A DNA stretch of 64,000 bases from Aquisphaera giovannonii (GTDB taxonomy: Bacteria > Planctomycetota > Planctomycetia > Isosphaerales > Isosphaeraceae), in contig NZ_CP042997.1 of assembly GCF_008087625.1 (NCBI RefSeq), positions 1,984,001 through 2,048,000 of the forward strand, given 5' to 3'. A program made the translations under genes and the position numbers. Of this stretch, positions 53,741 through 62,905 are shown piece by piece (positions within the stretch are counted from its first letter, which is position 1; each line of letters begins with the position of its first letter). The notes beneath the pieces were generated by a model. It did not search any database and was not told the DNA's origin. It was given only the letters and a program-made list of their open reading frames with translations.

Positions 53741-56700
53741 ATGATGCACGCCCCTTTCCTCCTCGCGGCCGCGATCACCGCCCTGGGCGTCGGCCCGACG
53801 CCCGAAGATTTGCGGATGGAGCCGATCAACGGCCGCTGGTATCGCGTCGAACCGGCGAGGGAGGTCACGCTGCGATGGAGCCGCCCGGCGAAGCCCACGC
53901 CCGCCCCGCTGCGCTTCGTGATCCGCGACTACGAGGGCGTCGAGGAGGCGTCCGGCACGATCACCCCCGCGGGCGACGGCTCCCTGGCGCTCAGCCGGCC
54001 CTTCGCGCGGGGATATCACGAGGTCGAGTTCCCGTCCCTCAAGCGACACTTCGGCCTGATCGCCGCGCCGGCGTTCGCGGGCAAGGCGGACCCGTTCTTT
54101 GCGATCGACGCCGGCCTGACCTGGCTGACGCCCGAAGACCGCGTGCGAGGGGCCCTGATCGCGGAGGCCCGCGACTGCGGCATCGCCCTGATCCGCGAGC
54201 GGCTCCGCTGGGCGGCGATCGAGCCCGAGAAGGGCCGCCCGTCGTGGGACCGGGACGGCCGAGCCGACGCACTCCGCCGGTCCTACTGTCGCGCCGGGTT
54301 GCCGATCCTGGAGCTGGCCCATGACGCGCCGGAGTGGGCGGGCCGCTGGGGGGTCTATCCGTTCGACCTCGCCGCGACGGCCGAATCCTGGCGCGAGATC
54401 GGCAAGCACTGGGGGCCGGCGTGGGGCGGCGTCGAGCTCTGGAATGAGCCCGACATCCAGTTCGGCGGCGACTGGCCGGCGGACCAGTACGCCGCGTTCG
54501 GCAAGGCCGCGTCGTACGGGCTCCACGCCGCCGGGGTCGAGGCGCCGGTCGTGGCCGGCGTGATCGCGAACTACAGCCCGGACTTCATGGAGACCCTCGC
54601 GGCCAACGGCCTGGTCGAGCGGGCCGAGGCGTTCAGCTTCCACGACTACGGCCCGGCGCTCGACCTGGAGGCGAAGGCCGCCCGGTTCCGCGACTGGCTG
54701 CGGACCGCCGGCCGGCCCGACATGCCCCTCTGGCTGACCGAGTGCGGCTGGCCCTGGACGCGAGGGACCGAGCGGGCATCGGCAGAGGAGGACCGCAAGA
54801 GCGCCGCCGAGATCGCCGCCAAGGCGATCGAGGCCCGCGCCTGCGGCGTCGCCCGGCACTTCCCGTTCGTCCTCCCCTTCTACGAGGAGAACGCCAAGAA
54901 CTTCGGCATGACCGACCGCCAGGGCTCGCCCATGCGCTCGCTCGCCGCCTACGCCCAGGCGATCCGGGCCCTGGCCGGCCTCGAGTACCTCGGCGACCTC
55001 AAGCTCGAGGAGCCGGGCCTCGGCCGGGCCCGCGTCTTCGGCGACGGCTCGACGGCCGTCGTCACGCTCTACGCGACGAAGTCGAACGTCCTGGTGAAGC
55101 TCCCGGGCGTGACGATCAGCCGCGTCGAAGGCGCGGACGGCCGGGCCTTGAAGACGGGTGACGACGAGTCGTTCACCATCCCCGACGGCCTGGCGTTCGC
55201 CTGGGTCGACCGCGGGACGTTCGGCGACCGCCTCGACGCCAGGACGCGTGCCATGTCCCTGAAGCCGATGAAGGCGGAGTCCCGTGGCAAGTCCTCGCCG
55301 ATCGTCCTCCGCCCGCATCTCGACCCCGCCGAGGCCCTCCCGTTCCCGTCCGGCTATCGGGTCAAGGATGCGAGCCGGAACTCCGCCGAATGGGCCGTCG
55401 AGGTCTTCAACCTGGGCGAGAGGCCGGAGTCGATCGACCTGACGCTGGAGCTCGACGGGGCGAAGACCGAGGAGCCGACCAGGCGGATCCAGAGCCCGCC
55501 TCACTCGAAGGCCGTCGCGACGTGGCCGATCAACCTGACCGGCTCATTCGCCGGCTTCCGCCCGGTCCGCGCCTCCCTGAAGGCGGAAGGGGCCTCGGGC
55601 CTGCTGGACCGGGCCGAGTTCCGGGTCGCGGGCGAGCCCACGCTGGAGGCCGCCCTCGCCGGCCTCAACCATCCCACGAGGCTGCCGATCGAGGACCTCG
55701 CGCGATGGTCGCCGAAGATCAGCGCGGGAGGCGTCGTGACGTTCGAGCCGCTCCCGCCGGGCGGCTGCCGGCTGAACATCGCGAAGCACCCGGCCCCCGA
55801 CCGCTGGGCCTACCCGGAGTTCCGCCTCCCCGACGGGGTCCCGCTGCGGAATGCCCGGGGCCTCGTCCTCCGCGCCCGGTGCGAGAAGCCCGCCCAGGTG
55901 CGGGCCTTCCTCTGGGAGGGGGACACGGGGGTCGGCTACCTGACGCAGTCCCCGATCATCCCGGCCGACGGCGCCTGGCACGTCGCGCGGGTCGCGTTCG
56001 ATCGCCTGGCCCTCAGCTCCGCCAACGCCCCGGACCCGAACGACCGCCTGGACCTGGACAGCGTCCGGCGGATCAGCCTGGGGATGAACCACGAGCAGGA
56101 GTCCAACGCCCTCGAGATCAGCGACCTCTACGTCGAGTGGCCCGGCGACTCGCTCCAGGCTCTCTGGGAGGACCTCGAGAAGGACGACACCGAGGCGAGC
56201 CGCGCGCTGCTGACCCTCTCGACGAGGCCGGCGGACGCCGTCGCCTTCCTCGACGAGCACCTCAAGCCGCTCAAGCTCGACGCCGTCCACCTCAAGGCGT
56301 ACCTGATGCGGTTGGCCAGCCCGAACGAGGTCCTCGCGAGGAAGGCCTTCGAGGACCTCGAATACTTCGACCCCCGGCTGGCGATGGACCTCCCCTCGCT
56401 CATGGAGAAGACCACGGAGACGCCGGCACGCCAGCGGCTGGTCGAGGTGCTCAGCGGCCGGGATCGCGGGTCCCTCATGGAGAAGAAAGTTGAGCTGCGA
56501 AAATACAACGACTACTACAACTTCTTCGCCGACAACGGCTCCTGGTGGGCCGAGAAGGACCTCTCCAAGGTCAACACGATGCGATGGGGCCTGGAGAAGC
56601 GCAAGTGGACCCGCGCCGTCCGGGCGATCGCCCTGCTCGAGCACATCGGCACGCCCGAGGCCCGCGCACTCCTCAAGGACCTGGCCTCCGGCCACCCCGA

Positions 56701-56761
56701 CGCCCAGCCCACCCGGGCCGCGGCGGAGGCGCTGCGGCGACTCGAAGAGAAGGGGCGGTAG
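53741..56761 (+). CDS. exported glycosidase-like protein with a C-terminal helical-repeat domain
   Basis: A 1006-residue protein starting at ATG 53741, with a short signal peptide (residues 1-18). A beta domain (35-110) precedes a TIM barrel (110-420). The barrel carries the clan GH-A pair: VELWNEPDIQF (Glu 236, acid/base) and WLTECGWPW (Glu 334, nucleophile). A beta-rich part follows (420-790). The last 170 residues (LDEHLKPLKLDAVHLKAYLM to GTPEARALLKDLASGHP) match the helical tail found at the end of planctomycete WD40 and similar proteins. It should cut a polysaccharide outside the cell; the specific GH family is not certain. It is divergent from the ceramidase-like gene. Confidence 0.8.
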   Translation: MMHAPFLLAAAITALGVGPTPEDLRMEPINGRWYRVEPAREVTLRWSRPAKPTPAPLRFVIRDYEGVEEASGTITPAGDGSLALSRPFARGYHEVEFPSLKRHFGLIAAPAFAGKADPFFAIDAGLTWLTPEDRVRGALIAEARDCGIALIRERLRWAAIEPEKGRPSWDRDGRADALRRSYCRAGLPILELAHDAPEWAGRWGVYPFDLAATAESWREIGKHWGPAWGGVELWNEPDIQFGGDWPADQYAAFGKAASYGLHAAGVEAPVVAGVIANYSPDFMETLAANGLVERAEAFSFHDYGPALDLEAKAARFRDWLRTAGRPDMPLWLTECGWPWTRGTERASAEEDRKSAAEIAAKAIEARACGVARHFPFVLPFYEENAKNFGMTDRQGSPMRSLAAYAQAIRALAGLEYLGDLKLEEPGLGRARVFGDGSTAVVTLYATKSNVLVKLPGVTISRVEGADGRALKTGDDESFTIPDGLAFAWVDRGTFGDRLDARTRAMSLKPMKAESRGKSSPIVLRPHLDPAEALPFPSGYRVKDASRNSAEWAVEVFNLGERPESIDLTLELDGAKTEEPTRRIQSPPHSKAVATWPINLTGSFAGFRPVRASLKAEGASGLLDRAEFRVAGEPTLEAALAGLNHPTRLPIEDLARWSPKISAGGVVTFEPLPPGGCRLNIAKHPAPDRWAYPEFRLPDGVPLRNARGLVLRARCEKPAQVRAFLWEGDTGVGYLTQSPIIPADGAWHVARVAFDRLALSSANAPDPNDRLDLDSVRRISLGMNHEQESNALEISDLYVEWPGDSLQALWEDLEKDDTEASRALLTLSTRPADAVAFLDEHLKPLKLDAVHLKAYLMRLASPNEVLARKAFEDLEYFDPRLAMDLPSLMEKTTETPARQRLVEVLSGRDRGSLMEKKVELRKYNDYYNFFADNGSWWAEKDLSKVNTMRWGLEKRKWTRAVRAIALLEHIGTPEARALLKDLASGHPDAQPTRAAAEALRRLEEKGR

Positions 56762-56803
56762 GCCCGATCGCGGATGGCGAGCCGGGCTCCCGCGGGCCGT
56801 CCC

Positions 56804-58195
56804 TCATGCGCCTCGCGATCGCGGCCCGCTCCACCGGTCGGCTCGGTCGAGGCCGCGGACGACGCCTTCGCGATCGAGGGCTTGAGCGGCTTCCGCCTCC
56901 GCGGCGTCCTCAACGGTTCCCTGACCGCGGGCCCGATCCGGGACCCTCCGGGGCGCCCCGGCGGACAATGCGATGCCCGCCATCGCGACCGCGGCCACGA
57001 GCGCGACCACGCCGGGCCATCCGCCGCGCTGCCAGGCCCAGCCGCCGCAGGAGCCGAACACGCTCGAGCCCATGTAGTAGAAGAGCAGGTACAGCGACGA
57101 CGCGTGGCCGTTCGCGGACCTCGCCAGCCGGCCGACGGTCCCGCTGGCGACCGAGTGCGCGGTGAAGTAGCCGACCGTCAGCAGCGAGATCCCGGCCCCC
57201 ACGGCGACCAGCGGCGCCGCGAGCGTGCAGGCGATCCCCGCCAGCATCAGGGCGAAGCCCGAGGCCAGCAAGGCGCGGCTGCCCAGCCGGTCCGCGAGGA
57301 TGCCGCCCCAGGACGAGGAGACCATCCCGAAGCCTTAGGTGAGGAAGAGGAGGCTCGCCGCCGTCGGGCTCAATCCGTAGGGGGGGCCCGTCAATCGGAA
57401 CGTCGCGTAGTTGAACGTGCAGACGAACGCGCTGGTGAGCAGGAAGCCGATCAAGAAGAGCCGGAGGAGGCCCCGGTCCCGGAGCAGCGCCCCGAAGACG
57501 CGCAGCTCGCGGGGCAGGCTCAGCCCCGCGGGCCGGCGAGCATGCCGGGGGCGGGGCAGCAGGAGCAGGAAGCCGACCGCGGCGGCCGCACAGGCGACCC
57601 CGAAGAGGACCATGCTCGTCCGCCAGGTGAGCCACCCGGTCAGGAGCCCCATGCCCACCCGGCCGGACATCCCGCCGAACGCCGTGCCCCCCACGTAGAG
57701 GCCCATCGCCCGGCCCAGGTGCCTCGGATCGATCTCCTCCGCCAGGTGCGCCATGGCCACCGCCGGGACGCCGCCCAGGACGAACCCCTCCAGGGCCCTC
57801 GCGGCGAGCACCCCATGCCAGCTCGGCGACAGCCCGGTCGCGATGTTCATCGCGGCCGCCGAGGCCATCGAGGCGAACATGAAGGCTCGGCGATCGAACG
57901 CCTGCGAGACGCCCCCGGAGGCGACGATCGCCAGGGAGAGCGTCCCCGTCGTCAGCGAGAGCGCCAGCGAGCTGGCCGCGGGCGTGACCGAGAAGGACTC
58001 GGCGAACGTCGGCAGCAGCGGCTGCACGCAGTAGATCAGGCCGAACGTGGCGAAGCCCGCCAGGAAGAGCGCCAGCGACGCGCGGCGGTACTCGGGTGAG
58101 CCCAGGGCAATCCACTCGCCGGCCGGGCCCTCCTCCGCGGATCTCGCGGCGGGCCCCGGGCACGGGCGTTCGAGGACGGGCGATCGGGAAGTCAT
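56804..58195 (-). pseudogene. MFS efflux transporter (YnfM type) interrupted by an in-frame stop
   Basis: The gene starts at ATG 58195 (AGGAG ten bases upstream) and reads as an MFS transporter: RRASLALFLAGFATFGLIY, LALSLTTGTLSLAIVASGG, LVGGTAFGGMSGR-type motifs and eight helices. At 57335-57337 codon 287 is TAA (LLFLT, stop, GFGMVSSSWGG). The frame then continues without shift through the remaining helices (LADRLGSRALLASGFALM, SLYLLFYYMGSSVFGSCGG) to 56804. The position is usually Tyr in the family as I recall it, so a single base change would explain the stop. It is either a recent pseudogene, a sequencing error, or readthrough. A LysR gene is divergent. Confidence 0.85.
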
Positions 58196-58248
58196 GGTCA
58201 TTCTTCTCCTGGTCGCATTCTCGCCGCCTCCCCGCTATTCGTCCAAGA

Positions 58249-58254
58249 TATAAT
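58249..58254 (+). promoter_or_regulatory. possible -10 box of the LysR/MFS divergent promoter region
   Basis: A perfect TATAAT lies 32 bases before the LysR start in the 90-base gap between the divergent MFS and LysR genes. There is no -35 match at the usual distance. The surrounding AT-rich patch (58236-58260) could hold a LysR-type T-N11-A operator. The call is tentative. Confidence 0.4.
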
Positions 58255-58285
58255 AGGAATGGCCACCATACGAAACGGAGATACC

Positions 58286-59182
58286 ATGGAGCTGAGGCAC
58301 ATCCGCTACTTCCTGGCGGTCGCGGAGGAGGGCAACTTCACGAGGGCCGCGGCGAGGCTGGGGATCGGGCAGCCGCCGCTCAGCCAGCAGATCAAGGACC
58401 TGGAGCGGGAGGTGGGGGTCCGGCTCTTCCATCGCGTGCCTCGCGGCGCGGAGCTCACCGCGGCCGGGCTGTCGTTCCTGGCGAGCGTGCGGGACCTCCC
58501 CGGGCGTGCGGAGGACGCCATCCGGACGGCCCGGCGGGCCGATCGGGGCGAGATCGGCAACCTCACGCTCGGGGTGACCGGCTCCGTGGCCTTGAACCCG
58601 AGGATCCCGGCCATCATCCGGGCGTTCCGCCGGGCGTATCCGCACGTCGAGCTGAGGATGCAGGAGGCGAACTCGGTCGAGCTCTACGACGCCCTGCGCG
58701 ACCTGCGGCTGGACGTGGCGATCCTGCGGCCGCACGCGGCATCGCCGGAGGGGCTGGAGGTGACCCGCCTGGAGGACGAGGCTCTGATCGCGGCCCTCCC
58801 CGCCGACCATCCGGCGGTCCGGGGCCGGGGCGCGATCGACCTGGCGGCCCTCCGCGACGAGCCGTTCATCCTCGCGCCGAGGGACGCCGGCACGAGCCTG
58901 AGGACGGCCGTCTTCGCCGCGTGCCAGGCCGCCGGGTTCGACCCGCGGCCCGGCCCCTCCGCGCCCCACATCGCCTCGATCCTCTCGCTGGTCGGGGCCG
59001 AGCTCGGGGTGTCGCTCGTGCCGGCCGCGCTGAAGCAGCTCAGCGTGCAGGGCGTCGCCTTCCGCCCCCTCGCCGGCGGCTCCGCGACCATCGGCCTGGC
59101 CATCGCCCGCCGCCGCGGCGACACCGCGGCCACGACGCTGAACTTCGTGCGGCAGGCGCTCGACCCGGGCGACCTCCGGTAG
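58286..59182 (+). CDS. LysR-family transcriptional regulator
   Basis: A 298-residue regulator. ATG 58286 gives the classical N-terminus MELRHIRYFLAVAEEGNFTR, with ACGGAG upstream. The helix-turn-helix covers about residues 16-60 (AAARLGIGQPPLSQQIKDLE), followed by the linker helix and the two-lobed effector domain (LTLGVTGSVALNPRIPAIIR, LDVAILRPH, GAELGVSLVPAAL). It is divergent from the interrupted MFS gene, the normal arrangement for a LysR protein controlling the exporter beside it. Many relatives respond to aromatic acids, but the effector cannot be told. The regulator appears intact although its likely target is broken. Confidence 0.93.
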   Translation: MELRHIRYFLAVAEEGNFTRAAARLGIGQPPLSQQIKDLEREVGVRLFHRVPRGAELTAAGLSFLASVRDLPGRAEDAIRTARRADRGEIGNLTLGVTGSVALNPRIPAIIRAFRRAYPHVELRMQEANSVELYDALRDLRLDVAILRPHAASPEGLEVTRLEDEALIAALPADHPAVRGRGAIDLAALRDEPFILAPRDAGTSLRTAVFAACQAAGFDPRPGPSAPHIASILSLVGAELGVSLVPAALKQLSVQGVAFRPLAGGSATIGLAIARRRGDTAATTLNFVRQALDPGDLR

Positions 59183-59245
59183 GCAGGGCCGCGGACGCCG
59201 TCGCGAGCAAGCCGCCGACGATCGACGCGATTCGGCTCGACGCCC

Positions 59246-59275
59246 TTGACTCGGCTCCCCCGCACCGATACTAAT
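59246..59275 (+). promoter_or_regulatory. probable promoter of the gene at 59328
   Basis: A -35 box TTGACT (59246-59251, five of six) and a -10 box ACTAAT (59270-59275, four of six) are separated by 18 bases, about 50 bases before the start codon. A GGGGGG ribosome binding site follows. The match is reasonable for this GC-rich background. Confidence 0.55.
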
Positions 59276-59327
59276 CTGACATCTGTAGGACACAGGCAAC
59301 ACGTTCCCGGCAAGGGGGGATTGGCTC

Positions 59328-61106
59328 ATGGGCGTCGCATCTTTGCTACTCGCCATCCTGGTTCAGGTGCCGCCCGCCGGGCCCGCGGATGCCGGGGGCC
59401 GCGGGGGGCCGGCGACGCGCCCGATCGCGGGGCGGATCGTGGACGCGAAGGGGATGCCGGTCGGTGGCGCCACCGTGTTCCAGTCCGGCGATGCCCCGGC
59501 GCGGACCGAGGCGTCGTCCGACGCGAAGGGCCGGTTCCGGCTGGAGGGCGTCGCGGCGGCGGACACCTTCGTCTTCGCCCGCGCGAAGGGGTTCCGGTTC
59601 GCCGGGCGGGGCGTGAAGGAGGGCGAGGGCGAGGTCACGATCACGATGGCCCGCGAGGGCGAGCCGCCGGCCGCGAGGGTGGCCACCCTCGCCCCCGGGG
59701 CCGCGGCCGATCGGGAGGCCGCGGCGGCACGCCGGCTGATCGACGGGTACGCGGCGAAGGTGTTTAAGGGAGGCGACACGGGCGCCAAGGTCCAGGTCCT
59801 GCAGGTCCTCGCTCGGCTCGACCCGATGCGGACGCTCGAGCTGACCGAGGGTGAGGCCGTGTCGGAGCCCTACCTCAAGGGCATGGTCCGGATGCTGGCC
59901 TCCACGGCCCTGCTCGAATCCAGCCCCGAGGACGCCCTGACCGTGGCGGAGGCGATCGACGAGCCGTCGGGCAAGGTCCTCGCCCTGCTGAAGGCCGCCG
60001 ACGCCACCCCGGCGGCCGAGAAGACGAAGAGGCTGGAGCTGCTGGACCGGGCGATCGTCGGCGCGAAGGCCGCGCGCGAGCCGACCGGCATCCGCGACAT
60101 CCTCCTGGGACAGGTCGCCGAGCGCTGGCTCGACATGGGCCTGGCCGAGAAGGGCAGGGCCCTGCTGCGCGAGATCCAGCCCGACGTCGAGCGGCTGCCC
60201 GACGCGGCCTTCGGCGGGTACGCGAAGGGGGCGTTCGCCGAGGAGCTCTGCCAGATTGACCTCGACGCGGCACTGAGGCTGACGAAGGGCCTGACGGACC
60301 CGTCCGAGCTGGACAGGCACCACGGGAACATCGCCCACGAGCTCGCGGGCAAGGACCCCGAGGCCGCCGAGCGTGTGCTCGGCATGGTCAAGTCCCCGTA
60401 CCAGCACGACCAGTACGTCGTCCGGGTCGTGCATCGGATGGCATCCGTGGACCTGCCGCGGGCACGCCGGGTGGCCGCGACGGCCGTCGACGCCGTCATC
60501 CGCGGATACGCCCTCGGCATGGGTGCGCTCGGCCTGGCCGTCGCCAAGAAGACCGACGACGCGATCGCCCTCCTGCGCGAGGCGATGGACGTCCTCGACA
60601 CGGCCGGGGAGTACGGGCGGTCGCCGACGCGGAGCCCTTGCGACCGCGCCAGCACCTGCGCCGCGCTCGTGTCCGTGGCCGAGCGGATCCACCCCGACCT
60701 CGTCCCGGAGACCTTCTGGCGGGCCCTCTCGCTGCGATCGCCGGGGGGTCCCGGAGGTGCCGACGGCCCGGACGCGTTCTGCGACTACCGGGCCGGGCTC
60801 CTGCTGACGCGATTCGATCGGGGCGTGGCCCGGACGCTCGTGGAGCGGCGGTTGAGGGCGGGGACGGTGGGCGAACGCGGGCTCGCCTACGCGGCGGCCG
60901 CCGTGATCGACCCGGCATGGGCGGTGCAGCTCGTGGAAGGCCTGGCCGAGGATGCCGACCTCAGGCCTCAGGGCGAGAAGAACTCCGCCCGCCTCGCGGC
61001 GGCGGCCGCGCTGTCGCGGCGCGGCGAGGCCCGGTGGACGTACCTACAGAGCCGCTACGCCTACCTGTGGGTCGCCGACACCGAGGACATCGCCACCGAC
61101 CTGTGA
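59328..61106 (+). CDS. large exported protein with a carboxypeptidase-regulatory-like domain
   Basis: A 592-residue protein. ATG 59328 opens a short signal peptide (MGVASLLLAILVQVPPAGPA). Residues about 32-110 form a carboxypeptidase regulatory-like (Ig-type) domain: GRIVDAKGMPVGGATVFQ, DAKGRFRLEGVAA. The remaining 470 residues are alpha-helical and repetitive in character (MRTLELTEGEAVSEPYLKGM, DLDAALRLTKGLTDP, AERVLGMVKSPYQHDQYVV), like TPR or other solenoid repeats. I do not recognise the family. A probable promoter lies upstream, and the gene seems to be transcribed alone. A periplasmic scaffold or sensor role is a guess from the architecture. Confidence 0.72.
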   Translation: MGVASLLLAILVQVPPAGPADAGGRGGPATRPIAGRIVDAKGMPVGGATVFQSGDAPARTEASSDAKGRFRLEGVAAADTFVFARAKGFRFAGRGVKEGEGEVTITMAREGEPPAARVATLAPGAAADREAAAARRLIDGYAAKVFKGGDTGAKVQVLQVLARLDPMRTLELTEGEAVSEPYLKGMVRMLASTALLESSPEDALTVAEAIDEPSGKVLALLKAADATPAAEKTKRLELLDRAIVGAKAAREPTGIRDILLGQVAERWLDMGLAEKGRALLREIQPDVERLPDAAFGGYAKGAFAEELCQIDLDAALRLTKGLTDPSELDRHHGNIAHELAGKDPEAAERVLGMVKSPYQHDQYVVRVVHRMASVDLPRARRVAATAVDAVIRGYALGMGALGLAVAKKTDDAIALLREAMDVLDTAGEYGRSPTRSPCDRASTCAALVSVAERIHPDLVPETFWRALSLRSPGGPGGADGPDAFCDYRAGLLLTRFDRGVARTLVERRLRAGTVGERGLAYAAAAVIDPAWAVQLVEGLAEDADLRPQGEKNSARLAAAAALSRRGEARWTYLQSRYAYLWVADTEDIATDL

Positions 61107-61595
61107 ACGGACGCGGCCGCCGAGACGCCTCTCCAGTTGTCCCTGAGCGGAGGGGCAGGGGAGTGCCCTCGGCCGGCGCCGTCACCCGGCCCGTCCCCCG
61201 TCGGACCCACCCGACGCGGGGCCGCCCGCGACTCGCCGCCCGAACCCGCCAGGGATCGGGTCGCGTCCTCCGCTGAACTCAAGGGCCGATTTTGGCCTTC
61301 CGGGCGGGACGCTTCCCCCAGACCGCCGATCTTGCCTCCGAAGGATGGCAAGCGGGGCCCGTCGTCGCGATCTTGGCGGCCCCGTCGCCGCGATGCACGG
61401 CCCGGCGCCGGAACTCCCTCACGAACTCGTCGGCGAGGTCCGACTGTATTCCGATGGGACGGTATTCAGCCCGCTGATACCGAGGGACGTGCACGTCGGC
61501 GAGGCCCCTGGCCGGGGCGCCGGGGTGCTCGACCACTCCCTCCCGGGCCCGCGGCGCCCGGGCGCATTCGGAACTCGACATGGAGGTCATCGACC
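61107..61595. other. intergenic region before parB
   Basis: This 489-base gap between the exported protein gene and parB has open frames on both strands, but none gives a recognisable protein or a good start. No ParA-type gene is present, and I did not find a parS-like palindrome (TGTTTCACGTGAAACA type). The parB promoter is likely to be in the right-hand part, around 61440-61480 where A and T are more frequent. Confidence 0.45.
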
Positions 61596-62477
61596 GTGAA
61601 TAAGCGACGCCTGGGCCGAGGGCTGGAAGCCCTGCTGGGGCACGAGGAAGGTGGATTCGAACCCGGCTCGCTCGAGGCCTCGGAGCTCGTCCACGTCGCC
61701 GTGGACCAGGTGGACCCGAACCCCTACCAGCCGCGGCGGGTCTTCCCGCCGTCCGAGATCGCCTCGCTGGCCGAGTCCCTCCGCCAGCATGGGATGCTCC
61801 AGCCCATCCTCGTCCGGGCGATGGGCGACCGCTACCAGCTCATCGCCGGCGAACGCCGGCTGCGGGCCAGCATCGAGGCCCAGCTCCACGAGATCCCCGC
61901 CCGGGTCATGGACCTGGACGACCAGCGCGTCTTCGAGCTGGCGATGGTGGAGAACCTCCAGCGTGAGGACCTCAACGCCGTGGACAAGGCCACGGCCTTC
62001 AAGGATTACCTCGGCCGCTACGGCGGGACCCAGGAGGAGCTCGCCGGCCGGCTCGGCCTCGACCGCTCCACGGTGTCCAACTTCATCCGCCTCCTGGAAT
62101 TGCCGGAGGAGGTCCTGGGCGCCGTCCGCAACGGCGAGATCAGCCAGGGGCACGCCCGCGCCCTGCTCCCGCTCCCCGACGAGGAGAGCCGGATCGTCGC
62201 CTGCCGTCGGGTCATCGCGGAAGGCCTCTCCGTCCGCCAGACCGAGGCCCTGGTCGCCACGGGCATCCCGACCCCCGCGAAGACGCGGGTCCGCCGCGAC
62301 CCGGCACACGCCCCCGAGAAGCAGCCCCACCTGATCGAGCTCGAGCAGCACCTCCACCAGCGGTTCGGCACCGCGGTCCTCATCCGCGCCCGGACCCCGG
62401 ATCGTGGACAGATCATCATCGACTACAACAACCGGGATGAATTCGAGCGGGTGACGTCGATGATCCGCGGCTCGTGA
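61596..62477 (+). CDS. parB: ParB/Spo0J-type chromosome partitioning protein
   Basis: A 293-residue protein starting at GTG 61596, with GGAGGT nine bases upstream. The N-terminus KRRLGRGLEALLG is typical of ParB. Next comes the ParB/Srx nuclease-like CTPase domain with the NPYQPRRVFPPSEIASLAES block and the GERR signature (YQLIAGERRLRAS). The KorB-like helix-turn-helix has QEELAGRLGLDRSTVSNFIR. The C-terminal dimerisation domain (HLIELEQHLHQRFG to IIIDYNN) is complete. ParB binds parS and spreads as a CTP-dependent clamp; usually ParA is encoded next to it, but not here. A terminator-like hairpin follows. Confidence 0.95.
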   Translation: MNKRRLGRGLEALLGHEEGGFEPGSLEASELVHVAVDQVDPNPYQPRRVFPPSEIASLAESLRQHGMLQPILVRAMGDRYQLIAGERRLRASIEAQLHEIPARVMDLDDQRVFELAMVENLQREDLNAVDKATAFKDYLGRYGGTQEELAGRLGLDRSTVSNFIRLLELPEEVLGAVRNGEISQGHARALLPLPDEESRIVACRRVIAEGLSVRQTEALVATGIPTPAKTRVRRDPAHAPEKQPHLIELEQHLHQRFGTAVLIRARTPDRGQIIIDYNNRDEFERVTSMIRGS

Positions 62478-62489
62478 GGCCGCAATCGG

Positions 62490-62537
62490 CGCGGGCCGGC
62501 TTCGCCTCGCGCGAAGTCCGGCCCGCGTGATCTTTTG
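62490..62537 (+). terminator. terminator-like hairpin after parB
   Basis: Sixteen bases (62490-62505, cgcgggccggcttcgc) pair with 62511-62527 with one bulged base and a five-base loop. TGATCTTTT follows the stem, giving a short U tract. It begins 12 bases after the parB stop and is probably an intrinsic terminator. Confidence 0.75.
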
Positions 62538-62905
62538 TGCACATAAGACACCCGCGAATGCAGGAATCGGGCTTCCCGTTCTCCGGCGACGACGCCCCGA
62601 TTGAGAACGGCGCTCGTCGCTTTTCGAACGGTGATGATTGCGGGCAATTCGCCGTTTCTTCACGTAAACAACGAAGCTCCTAGGAGGTATCGACGCGACC
62701 TTCGATCCTGGCGCGTTTGGTACCTATCTTGCTTCCGCAGATGGCCACTCATCGAATACAGCCGGGACTGACTTGCGGATAGCCCTCGCGCCCCGACGGG
62801 GCGGGGGACGAGCCCGGCGTCGGAGGAACGCGCAGGCCGGACCTCGTGACGTCGCGAGAGTCATCCCGGAGAGATTTCCTAGCAATCGACAACCAGGTGC
62901 TGCCC
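62538..62905. other. intergenic region with AT-rich promoter-like sequence
   Basis: These 368 bases between the parB terminator and the histidine-kinase-like gene are clearly less GC-rich than the genes beside them, especially 62620-62760. No gene is supported. The promoter of the 62906 gene is probably in this part, but I cannot assign boxes. A frame open from 62846 might extend the downstream gene. Confidence 0.4.

Noticed and set aside
61107-61595. A parA gene upstream of parB
   Set aside because: No frame in the gap shows a Walker motif or ParA-like sequence.
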